In this document: positions 47,436 to 56,638 of the stretch, one piece after another
How the letters are laid out: every line of letters begins with the position of its first letter
How positions within the stretch are numbered: position 1 is the stretch's first letter
Assembly (NCBI RefSeq): GCF_024345415.1
Contig: NZ_JAGQBB010000013.1
Coordinates: 20,266-84,265, forward strand
Direction of reading: 5' to 3'
From: Synechococcus sp. Tobar12-5m-g
GTDB lineage: Bacteria; Cyanobacteriota; Cyanobacteriia; PCC-6307; Cyanobiaceae
DNA: 64,000 nt
Translations under genes and position numbers: made by a program
Notes under the pieces: generated by a model
What the model was told of the DNA's origin: nothing
What the model saw: the letters and a program-made list of their open reading frames with translations, nothing else
The model's database searches: none

Positions 47436-48185
47436 ATGATCATCACCACCCACAGCTACCGAGGAGGAACGGGAAAATCGAATGCCACGGCGAATCTCGC
47501 GACCTGCTTCGCTGGGAGTGGGCTTCGTGTTGGCGTGATTGATATTGATCTCCCGTCTCCAGGGATCCATATCCTTTTTGGGGAAGATGAACCGGCTCGC
47601 ACGATCAACCAGGTTCTTTTTCACCGCATACCCACCAAGGAGGCCTTTCTGGATGTCACCCCATCGGAACTGGCTGACAAGGGGAAGATCTTTCTGATGC
47701 CGGGAAGTCCCAAACCTTCCGACATCGCCCAGGTTGTCAAGCAGGGATACGCGATGGAGGAAATGGTGGACATCTTCCGAGAGTTCACCAAGGCGTGCGC
47801 ACTGGATCTTCTCCTGGTCGACACCCATCCGGGCCTGAACGAACCCAGCCTCTTCTCCATCACGGTGTCCGATCTTGTCCTGATGGTGCTGCGCCCTGAC
47901 CGCCAGGACTATCAGGGAACGGCCGTCACCCTGGATGTGGCCCGCAAACTGGGCGTGCCCCAGATCCGCCTTCTGGTCAACAAGGCCCTCGTTTCGCTCG
48001 ACTGGCAGGCGCTGAGCGCCACGATCGAGAAGACCTACGGGGAGCGCTGCCTGGGCATCCTTCCCCAGGCCGATGAGATGATGCGCTACGGCGGCAACGG
48101 CCTGTTTTGCCTGCAGGAACCGGACCATCCCCTGAGCAAGGGGTTGGCCGCTGTGGCCGCCTCGATCCTTGCCCTGCGGACCTGA
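47436..48185 (+). CDS. MinD/ParA-like ATPase with Arg in the signature position
   Basis: A 249-residue P-loop ATPase starting MIITTHSYRGGTGKSNATAN. The deviant Walker A reads RGGTGKS: Lys14 is the phosphate lysine, but the second signature lysine of ParA/MinD (KGGxGK) is Arg9. Walker A' is VIDIDLPSPG (DxDxxxPG) and the Walker-B-like strand is LLLVDTHPGL. No amphipathic MinD-type C-terminal helix is obvious, though LAAVAASILAL is hydrophobic. Such ATPases position or cycle membrane or protein partners. The adjacent membrane protein (12 bases downstream) is a candidate partner. An ATG at 47424 would add four residues. Confidence 0.82.
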   Translation: MIITTHSYRGGTGKSNATANLATCFAGSGLRVGVIDIDLPSPGIHILFGEDEPARTINQVLFHRIPTKEAFLDVTPSELADKGKIFLMPGSPKPSDIAQVVKQGYAMEEMVDIFREFTKACALDLLLVDTHPGLNEPSLFSITVSDLVLMVLRPDRQDYQGTAVTLDVARKLGVPQIRLLVNKALVSLDWQALSATIEKTYGERCLGILPQADEMMRYGGNGLFCLQEPDHPLSKGLAAVAASILALRT

Positions 48186-48196
48186 CCTGACCTGTC

Positions 48197-49069
48197 GTGA
48201 ACCCTCTCCTTGCCGGCGCAGCTTCCGCTCCCCTCCAGGGCACGCTCGAAGCTCCCCTTGCCGAGAGTTTCTGGGGAGACGGCAGCCTGTTTGGCCTGGT
48301 CGTGCTCTACGGCCTGCTCCTGGCGCTGACCCAGCTGACCCCCGGGATCAGCCGCTGGCTGGAGGACAACAGCCAGAGTTCCAAGCCCAAGCACCTTCGC
48401 TTCGGCGAGGCGGTGCGATCGATCTCCGGCGGCCTGGCCTCAGGCTATGTGATTCTGCTGCTGATTCCAGAGATCAAGATCTTCAATGATGCCATCCGTG
48501 ATTCCTTCCTGGATGCCTATGTTCTTGCCTTGCTCGGGCTCGTCATCTTCAAGGGGCTTCAGCATTACTGCCTGCGGCTCGTGAATCAGAAAAGCAGTGC
48601 CCAGCAGGAATGGGGGTTCATCCAGGCGAAGGTGATGGCGAGATCCCTGGAGTTCAAGGTGTCCTGCGGGGTGTTCTGCGTGTATGCAAGCCTGGTTCTA
48701 CTGACGCTGCCGTTTCAATTCGGGCATCTTGCCGGGCCCGTGGCCAAGGTGCTGTACGTGATTACTTTTGCCCTTCATCTTGGCTTTGAAATGCTAGGTC
48801 TCTTTGAGCAAAGTGAACGTGACTTCTCTTCGCTGGTTCCCTGGATGGCAGGCCTATCTCTTACGTTGGCTTTTGTTCTGGCCTGCGCCAATGTGCTGCC
48901 GCCCTCTCTGGTGATTTCCGGGATGGCCTTCCTGGCGGGGATCATCATCCTGCAGGTATTCCGCACGGAGCTTCCCGGTGCCAGTGAATCCTCGTTTTTC
49001 TGGTTCGGCTTTGGCACTGCCGTTTTCGTGCTTCTCCACGTTTACACCCAACGCCTGGGTACCCACTGA
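48197..49069 (+). CDS. Polytopic membrane protein of unknown family
   Basis: A 290-residue protein, GTG start, with about eight hydrophobic helices (FGLVVLYGLLLALTQL, ISGGLASGYVILLLIPE, YVLALLGLVIF, FCVYASLVLLTLPFQF, VLYVITFALHLGFEM, LSLTLAFVLACANVL, VISGMAFLAGIIIL, FWFGFGTAVFVLLH). Conserved-looking residues sit in loops (HLRFGEAVRSISGG, FKGLQHYCLRL, HLGFEMLGLFEQSERD). The layout is somewhat like ZIP-type transporters but no metal-binding HxxxE is clear. It follows the MinD-like ATPase by 11 bases, so they are likely one unit. Confidence 0.7.
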   Translation: MNPLLAGAASAPLQGTLEAPLAESFWGDGSLFGLVVLYGLLLALTQLTPGISRWLEDNSQSSKPKHLRFGEAVRSISGGLASGYVILLLIPEIKIFNDAIRDSFLDAYVLALLGLVIFKGLQHYCLRLVNQKSSAQQEWGFIQAKVMARSLEFKVSCGVFCVYASLVLLTLPFQFGHLAGPVAKVLYVITFALHLGFEMLGLFEQSERDFSSLVPWMAGLSLTLAFVLACANVLPPSLVISGMAFLAGIIILQVFRTELPGASESSFFWFGFGTAVFVLLHVYTQRLGTH

Positions 49070-49092
49070 GTCAATGCCCAAGGTGGAGTGGG

Positions 49093-49806
49093 TTAAACTC
49101 CTTTCAAGCGGTCGCGCAGACGTTGGGAGTTCTGCAACAGAGTTTGGAAGGTTTCATCCTCCACGATCGTGGAAACCTCCTTGGCGGCTCTCGCCTGATC
49201 GATTTCGATGGTCAAGGACTGAATCCTGTTCTGGAGCTGATCCTCTCGTTTACGGATGCTTTCCAACATTCGGGCGAAGGACTCGCGGGCGGCCTCCAGG
49301 GTGCTGTCGGCATCGTTCTGCCTGCTGGCGAGATGGGAGCTGATCGCGCTGAAATCACCAGCGCTGGCAAGCCTGGTGAGATAGCTGAATTCATCGATGT
49401 AGCTGAGCATGCTCCGGCAGCGGTTGGAAAGTTCAGCCATCAGTTTCGTGCGCAGCTTGGGGTGATCTTGGATGATCTCCAGCACCTCATGATTTCCTAT
49501 CCTGAGTAGCGCGCACCGCGCCGATTGGCAGGCACAGGAAGCCGAACGCCTGGATTCGCCGAACAGGGACATTTCCCCGATGATGCTGCCGTTCTCAAGA
49601 CTGGCAACCTCGATCTCATCGCCCGAATGATTCCTGATGAAGACCCGAATCTCGCCTTGATCCAACAGATAGACATAGTCACTGAGATCCCTCTGCTCGA
49701 ACAGCAATTCGCCGGCAGCCAGCTCCAGTTGCTCTCCCCGGCCAGTGATGGCCAGGCGCAGCACGTCCCACAGTTCAGCGCGATCGGAACGGGAGCTCAT
49801 CGTCAA
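49093..49806 (-). CDS. Cyclic-nucleotide-binding protein with C-terminal coiled coil
   Basis: A 237-residue soluble protein. Residues ~25-130 are a cyclic-nucleotide-binding domain (QRDLSDYVYLLDQGEIRVFI, then GSIIGEMSLFGESRRSAS), keeping the Glu and Arg of the phosphate cassette. The C-terminal ~90 residues form a long charged coiled coil (RESFARMLESIRKREDQL and QNRIQSLTIEIDQARAAKE). No DNA-binding domain is present, so it is not a CRP. It probably transmits cAMP binding to a partner through the coiled coil. It converges with the membrane protein gene (23-base gap). Confidence 0.85.
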   Translation of the reverse strand: MTMSSRSDRAELWDVLRLAITGRGEQLELAAGELLFEQRDLSDYVYLLDQGEIRVFIRNHSGDEIEVASLENGSIIGEMSLFGESRRSASCACQSARCALLRIGNHEVLEIIQDHPKLRTKLMAELSNRCRSMLSYIDEFSYLTRLASAGDFSAISSHLASRQNDADSTLEAARESFARMLESIRKREDQLQNRIQSLTIEIDQARAAKEVSTIVEDETFQTLLQNSQRLRDRLKGV

Positions 49807-49975
49807 GGCGCCGGTGGGGATGGCGAGTGGAAATGATTGGAGCCCGCCTTGGCACAGGCCCCACCACTATGGGCGTTAGGCGCCGCCCGGGGACCGGGCG
49901 ATCAGTAGCAACAGCTACAGACCAGAGCGTGGCCGTGGCTTGGGATCAACCCAGTTCTCTGGCAGCCCGTCCCTG

Positions 49976-51829
49976 ATGGTGTCCTCAGGCCCCAAGGCCA
50001 CGGTGATCCAGGGCCTGCTTGATGGACTCCATGAGCGCTGCCTGAAACTGGTGGAGGGTGCGCCGGCCGATTACATCCCGGAACTGGCCAAGGCCGATCC
50101 CTCAGACTTCGGCATCGCCATCGCCACCGTGGATGGACGGCTCTACACCGTCGGCGATACGGACAAGTTGTTCACGATTCAGTCGATCTCCAAGCCCTTT
50201 GTGTATGGCCTGGCGCTCGATCTGCTCGGCACCGAACGGATGAAGGCCAAGGTGGGGGTGGAGCCCTCAGGGGAGGCCTTCAATGCGATCAGCCTGGATC
50301 CCGCCTCCGGTCGGCCCCGGAATCCGATGATCAACGCCGGAGCGATCGCCACCACCGCGCAGATCAGCTGCCACGACCCAGAGAACGCCGAGGAAATCCT
50401 GCTCGATTACTTCGCCGAACTGGCCGGTCGGCGGCTGACGATCGATGAGCAGGTGTACCAGTCTGAGCGGCACACCGGCCACCGCAACCGGGCGATCAGC
50501 CACCTGCTGCGGAACTTCGACATCATCGAATCCGATCCGGAACAGGCCCTGGATCTGTACTTCCGCCAATGTTCGATCCTGGTGAGCTGCCGTGATCTGG
50601 CGGTGATGGCGGCCACCCTGGCCTGCCAGGGCGGCAATCCCTTCACCGGAGCCCAGCCCCTCACCTCCCAGACCACCACCCGGCTGCTGGCCCTGATGGC
50701 CACCTGCGGCACCTACGACTTCGCCGGCCAGTGGCTCTATGACGTGGGCATGCCGGCCAAGAGCGGTGTGGCAGGCGGTGTGCTGGCCGTGGTGCCGGGC
50801 CGCCTCGGCATCGCCACCTACTCGCCGCCGCTCGATCCCCTGGGCAACAGCGTGCGCGGCATCGCCGTCTGCAATGAATTGTCGAAAGAACTGGGCTTGA
50901 GCCTGTTCAATCAGTATCCTGAGAACATTACCACGATCCGCCGCTCCTACAAGGGGTCCCAGCGGCACTCGCGCCGGTTCAGACCCCCGGCTCAGCTGCA
51001 ATGCCTTCAGCAGAGCCGGGATTCCCTGCGCATCGTCCATGCCCAGGGGGTGCTTGATTTTGCTGCCGTTGAGCGCCTGATCGCCGAGCTGGCCCAATTG
51101 CTGGTGGATGCCTGGATCCTGGTGATCGATTTCGCCAATGTTTCCGAACTTCCCGAGGAATCGAGGCATCTTCTGGTTCAGGAGCTGGCGTCGCTGCGCT
51201 GCGAAGGGGTGATGGTCCTGCTGGTGCGCTGCCACCATCTCGGCTTGGAGGCTGAGCCGGTGATCGGCACGGATGCGCGCCCGATGACCTTCCTGCATCT
51301 CGATCAAGCGATCGAGCGAGCCGAGGATCTGCTGCTCGATTCGATGCAGCCAGAGAAACAGGGTGACAACGGTGCAGAGCCCAGAAATTATGGAGGCTTT
51401 CTTGAGTTGCTGGATCCGATCCACCACCAGACCCTGTTCTCAATTTCACAACTGAGAGTGTTCAGTGCCGGCGACCACGTGATCACCAAGGGAGAACCTG
51501 GCGATGAGTTGTTCATCGTCAAGAGCGGCCGTTTCACCGTCACCACCCAGCTTCAGGGCAAGAACGGCGTGCTGCATGAATCCCGCCTAGCCACCTTCGA
51601 GCCAGGCATGTGTTTCGGGGAGATTGCCTTCCTCTCCAAGCAGAAGCGCAGTGCCGATGTGATCGCCGATGTGGCGGGGAGTTGCTGGGTGTTGGCTCGA
51701 GCTGTGTTCGACCAGCTGCGGGAACGGGAGCCCGGCACCGTCACCGACATGCTCCTGGCCCTCACCGGGGATCTGGGCACGAAGCTCGGGGTCACCAGCT
51801 TTCAACTGATGCTGATGGAGTATCTCTAG
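49976..51829 (+). CDS. glsA: Glutaminase A fused to STAS and cyclic-nucleotide-binding domains
   Basis: A 617-residue three-domain protein from the ATG at 49976; a TTG at 49940 is also in frame. Residues ~8-310 are a serine beta-lactamase-like glutaminase, hydrolysing glutamine to glutamate and ammonia. The catalytic Ser70-x-x-Lys73 is in TIQSISKPF, with PMINAGAIA, SERHTGHRNRAIS and AGGVLAVVPGRLG further on. Residues ~340-445 are a STAS domain (LVIDFANVSELPEESRHLL). Residues ~470-610 are a cyclic-nucleotide domain (ITKGEPGDELFIVKSGRF, FGEIAFLSKQKRSADV) with the Glu/Arg cassette. The fusion implies cAMP-gated glutaminase activity, which is inference. It is divergent from the coiled-coil CNB gene. 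Confidence 0.9.
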   Translation: MVSSGPKATVIQGLLDGLHERCLKLVEGAPADYIPELAKADPSDFGIAIATVDGRLYTVGDTDKLFTIQSISKPFVYGLALDLLGTERMKAKVGVEPSGEAFNAISLDPASGRPRNPMINAGAIATTAQISCHDPENAEEILLDYFAELAGRRLTIDEQVYQSERHTGHRNRAISHLLRNFDIIESDPEQALDLYFRQCSILVSCRDLAVMAATLACQGGNPFTGAQPLTSQTTTRLLALMATCGTYDFAGQWLYDVGMPAKSGVAGGVLAVVPGRLGIATYSPPLDPLGNSVRGIAVCNELSKELGLSLFNQYPENITTIRRSYKGSQRHSRRFRPPAQLQCLQQSRDSLRIVHAQGVLDFAAVERLIAELAQLLVDAWILVIDFANVSELPEESRHLLVQELASLRCEGVMVLLVRCHHLGLEAEPVIGTDARPMTFLHLDQAIERAEDLLLDSMQPEKQGDNGAEPRNYGGFLELLDPIHHQTLFSISQLRVFSAGDHVITKGEPGDELFIVKSGRFTVTTQLQGKNGVLHESRLATFEPGMCFGEIAFLSKQKRSADVIADVAGSCWVLARAVFDQLREREPGTVTDMLLALTGDLGTKLGVTSFQLMLMEYL

Positions 51830-51840
51830 AGCTTCAGGGA

Positions 51841-53319
51841 TCAGTGGATCAGGGAGTCGAAGAGCTGCTGCATCCGCTTGAGCAGCTGATTTTCCTGAAT
51901 CTTCACGGTCTCCCGCGCCAGCCCTTCCAGTTCGCCACGACGCTTGCTGACCAGATGGGCCAGGCCGTCCATCAGCAGCGGATTCGCCTTGAGCAACGGC
52001 CCGAGCTGCTCCCTGGACACCTCGAGCAGGACGCATTCCTCAAGGGCGCGAACCGTGGCGCTCCGCAGGCTGCCACTGAGCATGGACATCTCACCAAAGA
52101 TGTCTCCGGGGTTGAGGCAGGTCACCTGGAGCGCCGGAGCGTTGGGCTGCTGTTTGAGAACCTCCACCTGGCCATGGAGCACCTGATACATCGCGCCACC
52201 CTCGTCTCCCTCCACCACAATCGTTTCTCCCGGCGCGAAGCGGAGTGAGCGGGTGTTGCCTGCCAGGCTGGTGAATTCCTGATCGCTGAGGCCGGCGAAG
52301 ATCGGATTCAGGCGAAGAACCCTGGCGCGATCCGTCGCACTGTGGCTGATCGGCTTGTAAGCATCGGGAGTCGGCGGTTGCTTGCGCAACTCACGCACCG
52401 GATAGGGAACGCTGTGGCCCTGGCGTTCCATCGCATACCAGATCTGCTCCAGCAGTTCGCTGCGCAAATCCAGCAGATCGGCCAGGCTGCCTGGCTTCTG
52501 AAACACGAGGATGTCGTACTCGATGGCGAAGTCACCGAAGGCTTTCACCCGGACGGAGGCCGGCGGCTCGCGCAGGCTGCGGGGATGGGCGCTAACAATG
52601 CCGGCGAGAAGCTGGCGGGCCTGGGCAGGAGGCAGGCTGTATTCGAGGCCGATGCTGAAGCGATTGCCCATCGACCCGTAGGCGCCGTAACTGCGCAGCA
52701 CCACCGAGGTGATCATGGTGTTCGGCACCATCACCATCGCCCCGCTGACATCGCGGAGGCAGGTGTCGCGCCAGTCAATCGAAACAATCACCCCCTCCGT
52801 GGCCTCATCGACGCGGATGAAGTCGCCCAACTTCAACTGATCATCCAGTTGAAGTTCGAGGCCGGCAAACAGGTTCTTGAGGGGTTCCTGGGCCGCCAGG
52901 CCCAGCACGGCGGTGAGCACGGCCGAGGTGGTGACCAGCCCGAGCAGGTCGAAGCGGGCCAGCTCCTTGAACACCACCACCGTGACCACCGAGCCGCTCG
53001 CGAGCATCACCAGTTGCAGCAGAACCGGCGGTGGTGGCTCCCAGGCCCCCAGGGACGCCGGCACCTCGACCCCTGCCCAGAGCAGGATCCGGATGCCGGC
53101 ATAACTGATCATCAGCTCATCGATCAGTTCCACCCAAGGCCGGTAACCGGCGGGAAGCAGGGCGATGGGCAGGCTGCGCACCAACGCCCAGGCCAGAGTG
53201 GCCAGCAGCGGGAGCCGCAGGGGAAACGCGGCCAGCCGGACCCGTCGGCAAAGCAGCCGTACTATCAGCAGCAGGGCCGCCACACTGAACGAGGCGAGCC
53301 ACACCTCCAGAACTTGCAT
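51841..53319 (-). CDS. Cyclic-nucleotide-gated MscS-type mechanosensitive channel
   Basis: A 492-residue inner-membrane channel. Four hydrophobic helices (about residues 8-25, 35-58, 70-90, 100-120) precede the MscS pore helix (LVTTSAVLTAVLGLAAQEPL) and beta domain (GDFIRVDEATEGVIVSIDWR, then MVMVPNTMI). Residues ~335-455 are a cyclic-nucleotide domain (GETIVVEGDEGGAMYQVLHG, FGEMSMLSGSLRSATV) with the Glu/Arg cassette. The C-terminus is a short coiled coil. This is the bCNG subgroup of MscS proteins; whether it gates on tension, on cAMP or both is not known for most members. It converges with the glutaminase fusion (11 bases). Confidence 0.9.
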   Translation of the reverse strand: MQVLEVWLASFSVAALLLIVRLLCRRVRLAAFPLRLPLLATLAWALVRSLPIALLPAGYRPWVELIDELMISYAGIRILLWAGVEVPASLGAWEPPPPVLLQLVMLASGSVVTVVVFKELARFDLLGLVTTSAVLTAVLGLAAQEPLKNLFAGLELQLDDQLKLGDFIRVDEATEGVIVSIDWRDTCLRDVSGAMVMVPNTMITSVVLRSYGAYGSMGNRFSIGLEYSLPPAQARQLLAGIVSAHPRSLREPPASVRVKAFGDFAIEYDILVFQKPGSLADLLDLRSELLEQIWYAMERQGHSVPYPVRELRKQPPTPDAYKPISHSATDRARVLRLNPIFAGLSDQEFTSLAGNTRSLRFAPGETIVVEGDEGGAMYQVLHGQVEVLKQQPNAPALQVTCLNPGDIFGEMSMLSGSLRSATVRALEECVLLEVSREQLGPLLKANPLLMDGLAHLVSKRRGELEGLARETVKIQENQLLKRMQQLFDSLIH

Positions 53320-53460
53320 CGCGGGCAGGAGGGGCGGGCCGGGTCGATCCCCAGCGGGAAGGAACTGGGCACGATAAAGGCTGCTCCAGTCATGGTTGGG
53401 TCAGAAACGACAAGCAAGCTGGTGGCTGGCCCGTTGGCCCGGTCCCCTTGCCCTGTCTTG

Positions 53461-54171
53461 ATGGCGTTGTCCCACCGAACCTCCTTGCTGCTCGGCTCGC
53501 TTGGAGTCGCGCTCTGCACCCAGACGCTTGCCCCGGTGGCGGCGGTGGCCCAGCAGGTGCAGCTCCGCTGCGACGGCACCCTGCTGGAGGCCGCGGGCCA
53601 GGCCGAGCGCAAGCGCAGCATCGAGAGCCTGCGGTTTTCGCTTGCTCTGGAGGCCGAGGCCGCCACGGCGGATGGCGCCCTCGGCGCCCTGCAGGCGCGG
53701 CTGGCTGCCGTGCGGAACGCGCTGCAGCAGCTGGCTGTCAGGGAGCTTGAGGTGAGCTCCCCTTCCACCTGGCAGCGGCCGGCCAGTCGGAACCAGCCCG
53801 CGGCCGTGCAAGCCAACCTGCAAATCAGTGGTCAACTGGTCCCTAGCCAACTGCAGCCGCTGATCCGCACGGTGGGGGCCCTGCCGGGGGTTCGTGTGGC
53901 GCCGGTGAGCACCGAGGCGGGCAAGGGCGGCGATGCCGCGGTTCAGCGGCAGCTGCTGCGGGAGGCTTACCAGGCGGCCCGCGCCCAGGCGATGGACCTG
54001 GCCGAGGCGATCGGGCTCAGCCGGCTCACCCCCCTGGAGGTGCGGATCGAGGGGGGCATCCGGCCGGTGATGCTGCGCGCGGCGGCGGCGGATGCGGCGC
54101 CGTTCGATCCGGCCGAGCTGCCCGCCCCCACCGACCGGCTGGGATTGCAGGTTCGCTTCTGCGCCCGCTGA
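53461..54171 (+). CDS. Exported SIMPL-domain (DUF541) protein
   Basis: A 236-residue protein starting MALSHRTSLLLGSLGVALCT, with a signal peptide ending near AAVAQQ. The SIMPL pattern is visible: ALGALQARLAAVRNALQQLA, then the strand QANLQISGQLVPSQLQPLIR, and the helix REAYQAARAQAMDLAEAIGL, followed by C-terminal strands. The family is periplasmic or outer-membrane with stress-related roles, biochemically undefined. An in-frame start at 53392 would lengthen the N-terminus without improving the signal. A strong hairpin follows the stop. Confidence 0.82.
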   Translation: MALSHRTSLLLGSLGVALCTQTLAPVAAVAQQVQLRCDGTLLEAAGQAERKRSIESLRFSLALEAEAATADGALGALQARLAAVRNALQQLAVRELEVSSPSTWQRPASRNQPAAVQANLQISGQLVPSQLQPLIRTVGALPGVRVAPVSTEAGKGGDAAVQRQLLREAYQAARAQAMDLAEAIGLSRLTPLEVRIEGGIRPVMLRAAAADAAPFDPAELPAPTDRLGLQVRFCAR

Positions 54172-54187
54172 GGTTGGATTCGGTGTT

Positions 54188-54216
54188 CCTCGCCCCAGTC
54201 AGCCTGGGGCGAGGTT
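54188..54216 (+). terminator. Strong hairpin after SIMPL gene
   Basis: A perfect 11-bp stem, CCTCGCCCCAG (54188-54198) and CTGGGGCGAGG (54204-54214), with a 5-base TCAGC loop, 17 bases after the stop. It is followed by only two T residues, so termination is likely but could be factor-assisted. Confidence 0.65.
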
Positions 54217-54247
54217 GCATACTTGATCGACGTTTGACAGCAGCTCT

Positions 54248-54598
54248 GTGGGGACTCCCGCTGGCGAAGAGCTGACCACAGGACTGGAGGTTTTCTTCCT
54301 GTTGGTGATGGGCCATTTCGTCGGTGACTTCGCCCTCCAGAGCGACCGGATGGCCGTCGAGAAATGCCGGGGCAAGGATCAGACCCTCGCCTGGCAGTGG
54401 TGGCTCACCGCCCATGCCGGCATCCATGGGTTTCTGGTGGCCGTACTCAGCGGGGTGGTCTGGCTGGGGATGCTGGAGTGGTTTCTGCACGCCCTGATTG
54501 ACCTGGGTAAATGCCGCCACCGCTATGGAATGGGCGTGGATCAGGGACTTCATATCCTCTGCAAGTTGGTTTACGTGGTGATGATCGTCGCCCTCTGA
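54248..54598 (+). CDS. DUF3307 membrane protein
   Basis: A 116-residue protein, GTG start, with three hydrophobic helices. The diagnostic segment is FFLLVMGHFVGDFALQSDRM, typical of DUF3307; it continues with TAHAGIHGFLVAVLSG and LHALIDLGKCR. His and Asp residues within the helices are conserved features of the family. Function unknown. It converges with speA (6-base gap). Confidence 0.8.
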   Translation: MGTPAGEELTTGLEVFFLLVMGHFVGDFALQSDRMAVEKCRGKDQTLAWQWWLTAHAGIHGFLVAVLSGVVWLGMLEWFLHALIDLGKCRHRYGMGVDQGLHILCKLVYVVMIVAL

Positions 54599-54604
54599 TC
54601 GCGA

Positions 54605-56629
54605 TCACCCCTGCAGATAGGTGGTCTGCCGCAGGCTGCTCTCCAGGTGGGCCATCAGACGCCGGGCGTCGCCAATGGGCAGATCGCCCCGATCGATCGC
54701 CGCCTCGCTGGCCAGCCGCAGGCGCTCCAGCAGTTGGCTGGGCTCGTGTTCCATCGCTTCGAGCACCTCGGCGTTGGTGCTGCCCCGCACCACATGCTCC
54801 ACCCGGTAGCTGCCGTTGGCCCCCAGGCGGATGTGCACCGCATTGGTGCTGCCAAACAGGTTGTGGAGGTTGCCCATCACCTCCTGGTAGGCGCCGCCGA
54901 GGAACAGGCCGATCCAGTAGGGCTCACCGGGGCGGAACTCATGGAGCTCCAGCAGCGGCTTGGCCTGGCCGGGCCCGATGAAGCGGGCCAGCTTCCCGTC
55001 GGAGTCGCAGGTGAGGTCGGCGAAGCTGCCCAGCCGGCTCGGGCGCTCCTGCAACCGGTGGATCGGCATCAACGGAAACAGCTGATCGATCGCCCAGGTG
55101 TCCGGCGCCGAGCGGAACACCGAGAGGTTGGCGTAGTAAGTGCTGGCCAGGGCGGCCTGGAGGGCCTTGAGCTCGTCGGGTATCGGGCGGGCCGCCGGCC
55201 ACGCCGATAACGCGGTGGCGATCGCCTCGCAACAGGCCCAGTAGAGCTGCTCGGCGCTGCCCCGCTCCGGGAGGCTGAGGTAGCCGAGGCGGAACGCGGA
55301 GAGGGCATCCTCCTTGAACTTGATCGCGTCATTCCAACCCTCCTGCAGGCGATCGTCCGGGCGGTCCGCCGCCCTGATCGCCGCCAGGGTGTCGCGCAGG
55401 TTGCGCACGATCAGCGGCTCGTTCGGCTGCACCGGCGGCTCGCTGCCGGGCACCGATCCCATGCCGAGCACGTCGAACACCAGCACACTGAAGTGGCTGG
55501 CGATCGCCCGGCCGCTCTCGCTCACCAGGGTGGGCAGGGTGATGCCGTGGGGTTCGCAGCATTCCCGCACCGTGGCCACCACATCGTTGGCGTAGTTCTG
55601 CAGGGAGTAGTTGGTGGAGTCGGCGGTGGCGGTGCGGCTGCCGTCGTAGTCGATGCCGAGGCCACCGCCGACATCGAGGTAGCCCATCGGCGCGCCGAGC
55701 CGGGCGAGCTGGCCGTAGATCTGGCCCGCCTCCTGCAGGGCGTCCTTGATCACGGCGATGTCGTTGATCTGGCTGCCTACATGGAAGTGGAGCAGCCGCA
55801 GCTCGCCGAGCAGATCGGCCTGCCGGAGGGCTTCCACCGTGGCCAGCAACTCCGGTACCGCCAGGCCGAACTTGGCCCGCTCCCCCACCGAGCTGCCCCA
55901 GCGGCCGCTGCTGCGGCTCGAGAGCTTGGCCCGAACCCCGATCAGTGGGGCGGCCCCCAGGCTCTTGCTGGCGGCGATGATCCGCGCCACCTCATCGGCC
56001 TGCTCGATCACCACCACCGGCTGGCGGCCGAGCCGACGGGCCAGGATCGCCGTCTCGATGTAGCGCTGGTCCTTGTAGCCGTTGCAGATCAGCAGGGCCT
56101 CGGGATCGTCGACCAGGGAGAGGGCGATCAGCAGCTCCGCCTTACTGCCGGCCTCCAGGCCGAAGTGCCAGCGGCGGCCGCTCTCCACCAGTTGCTCCAC
56201 CACGTGGCGCTGCTGGTTGCACTTCACCGGAAACACCCCCTGGTAGCGGCCGGCGTAGTCGTACTGGGCGATGGCCCGCTCGAAGGCGGCGTGAAGCCTC
56301 TCCAGCCTGTCCTCGAGGATGTCGTCGAAGCGGATCAGCAGCGGCAACGACAGATCCCGGTTGCGCAGGCCCTCCACCAGATCCACCAGATCCAGGGAGC
56401 CGCCGCGATCGCCGCGGGGTTGCACCATCACATGGCCACGGCCATTGGCGCTGAAATAGGGCTCTCCCCAGGCCTCCAGGCCGTAGAGGCGGCTGCTGTC
56501 GGCTACGGACCAGGGGGAGGGGGCGCCGGGGAGCACTTCCGGCGGTCTGGTCGGTTCGGCGAGCACCATCGCGGCCTTGGGTTGGGCGAAGCCTGTTGAG
56601 TGGAATCTAGGCGGGGCGCCGCTGGCCAC
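54605..56629 (-). CDS. speA: Biosynthetic arginine decarboxylase
   Basis: A 674-residue fold-type III PLP enzyme converting arginine to agmatine, the first step of polyamine synthesis. The PLP lysine lies in YQGVFPVKCNQQRHVVEQL. Downstream are KAELLIALSL, the motif HFHVGSQINDI, and the substrate/PLP-phosphate loop LDVGGGLGIDYDGS. The C-terminal helical region is complete, and length matches the SpeA family. No regulatory structure noticed. It is divergent from the MNT gene. Confidence 0.96.
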   Translation of the reverse strand: MASGAPPRFHSTGFAQPKAAMVLAEPTRPPEVLPGAPSPWSVADSSRLYGLEAWGEPYFSANGRGHVMVQPRGDRGGSLDLVDLVEGLRNRDLSLPLLIRFDDILEDRLERLHAAFERAIAQYDYAGRYQGVFPVKCNQQRHVVEQLVESGRRWHFGLEAGSKAELLIALSLVDDPEALLICNGYKDQRYIETAILARRLGRQPVVVIEQADEVARIIAASKSLGAAPLIGVRAKLSSRSSGRWGSSVGERAKFGLAVPELLATVEALRQADLLGELRLLHFHVGSQINDIAVIKDALQEAGQIYGQLARLGAPMGYLDVGGGLGIDYDGSRTATADSTNYSLQNYANDVVATVRECCEPHGITLPTLVSESGRAIASHFSVLVFDVLGMGSVPGSEPPVQPNEPLIVRNLRDTLAAIRAADRPDDRLQEGWNDAIKFKEDALSAFRLGYLSLPERGSAEQLYWACCEAIATALSAWPAARPIPDELKALQAALASTYYANLSVFRSAPDTWAIDQLFPLMPIHRLQERPSRLGSFADLTCDSDGKLARFIGPGQAKPLLELHEFRPGEPYWIGLFLGGAYQEVMGNLHNLFGSTNAVHIRLGANGSYRVEHVVRGSTNAEVLEAMEHEPSQLLERLRLASEAAIDRGDLPIGDARRLMAHLESSLRQTTYLQG

Positions 56630-56638
56630 ACTGGGACC

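Noticed and set aside
52342..53460. Long N-terminal extension of the SIMPL-protein frame
   Set aside because: It is antisense to the MscS-CNB channel and reads as His/Gln/Gly-rich noise; the signal peptide starts at 53461.
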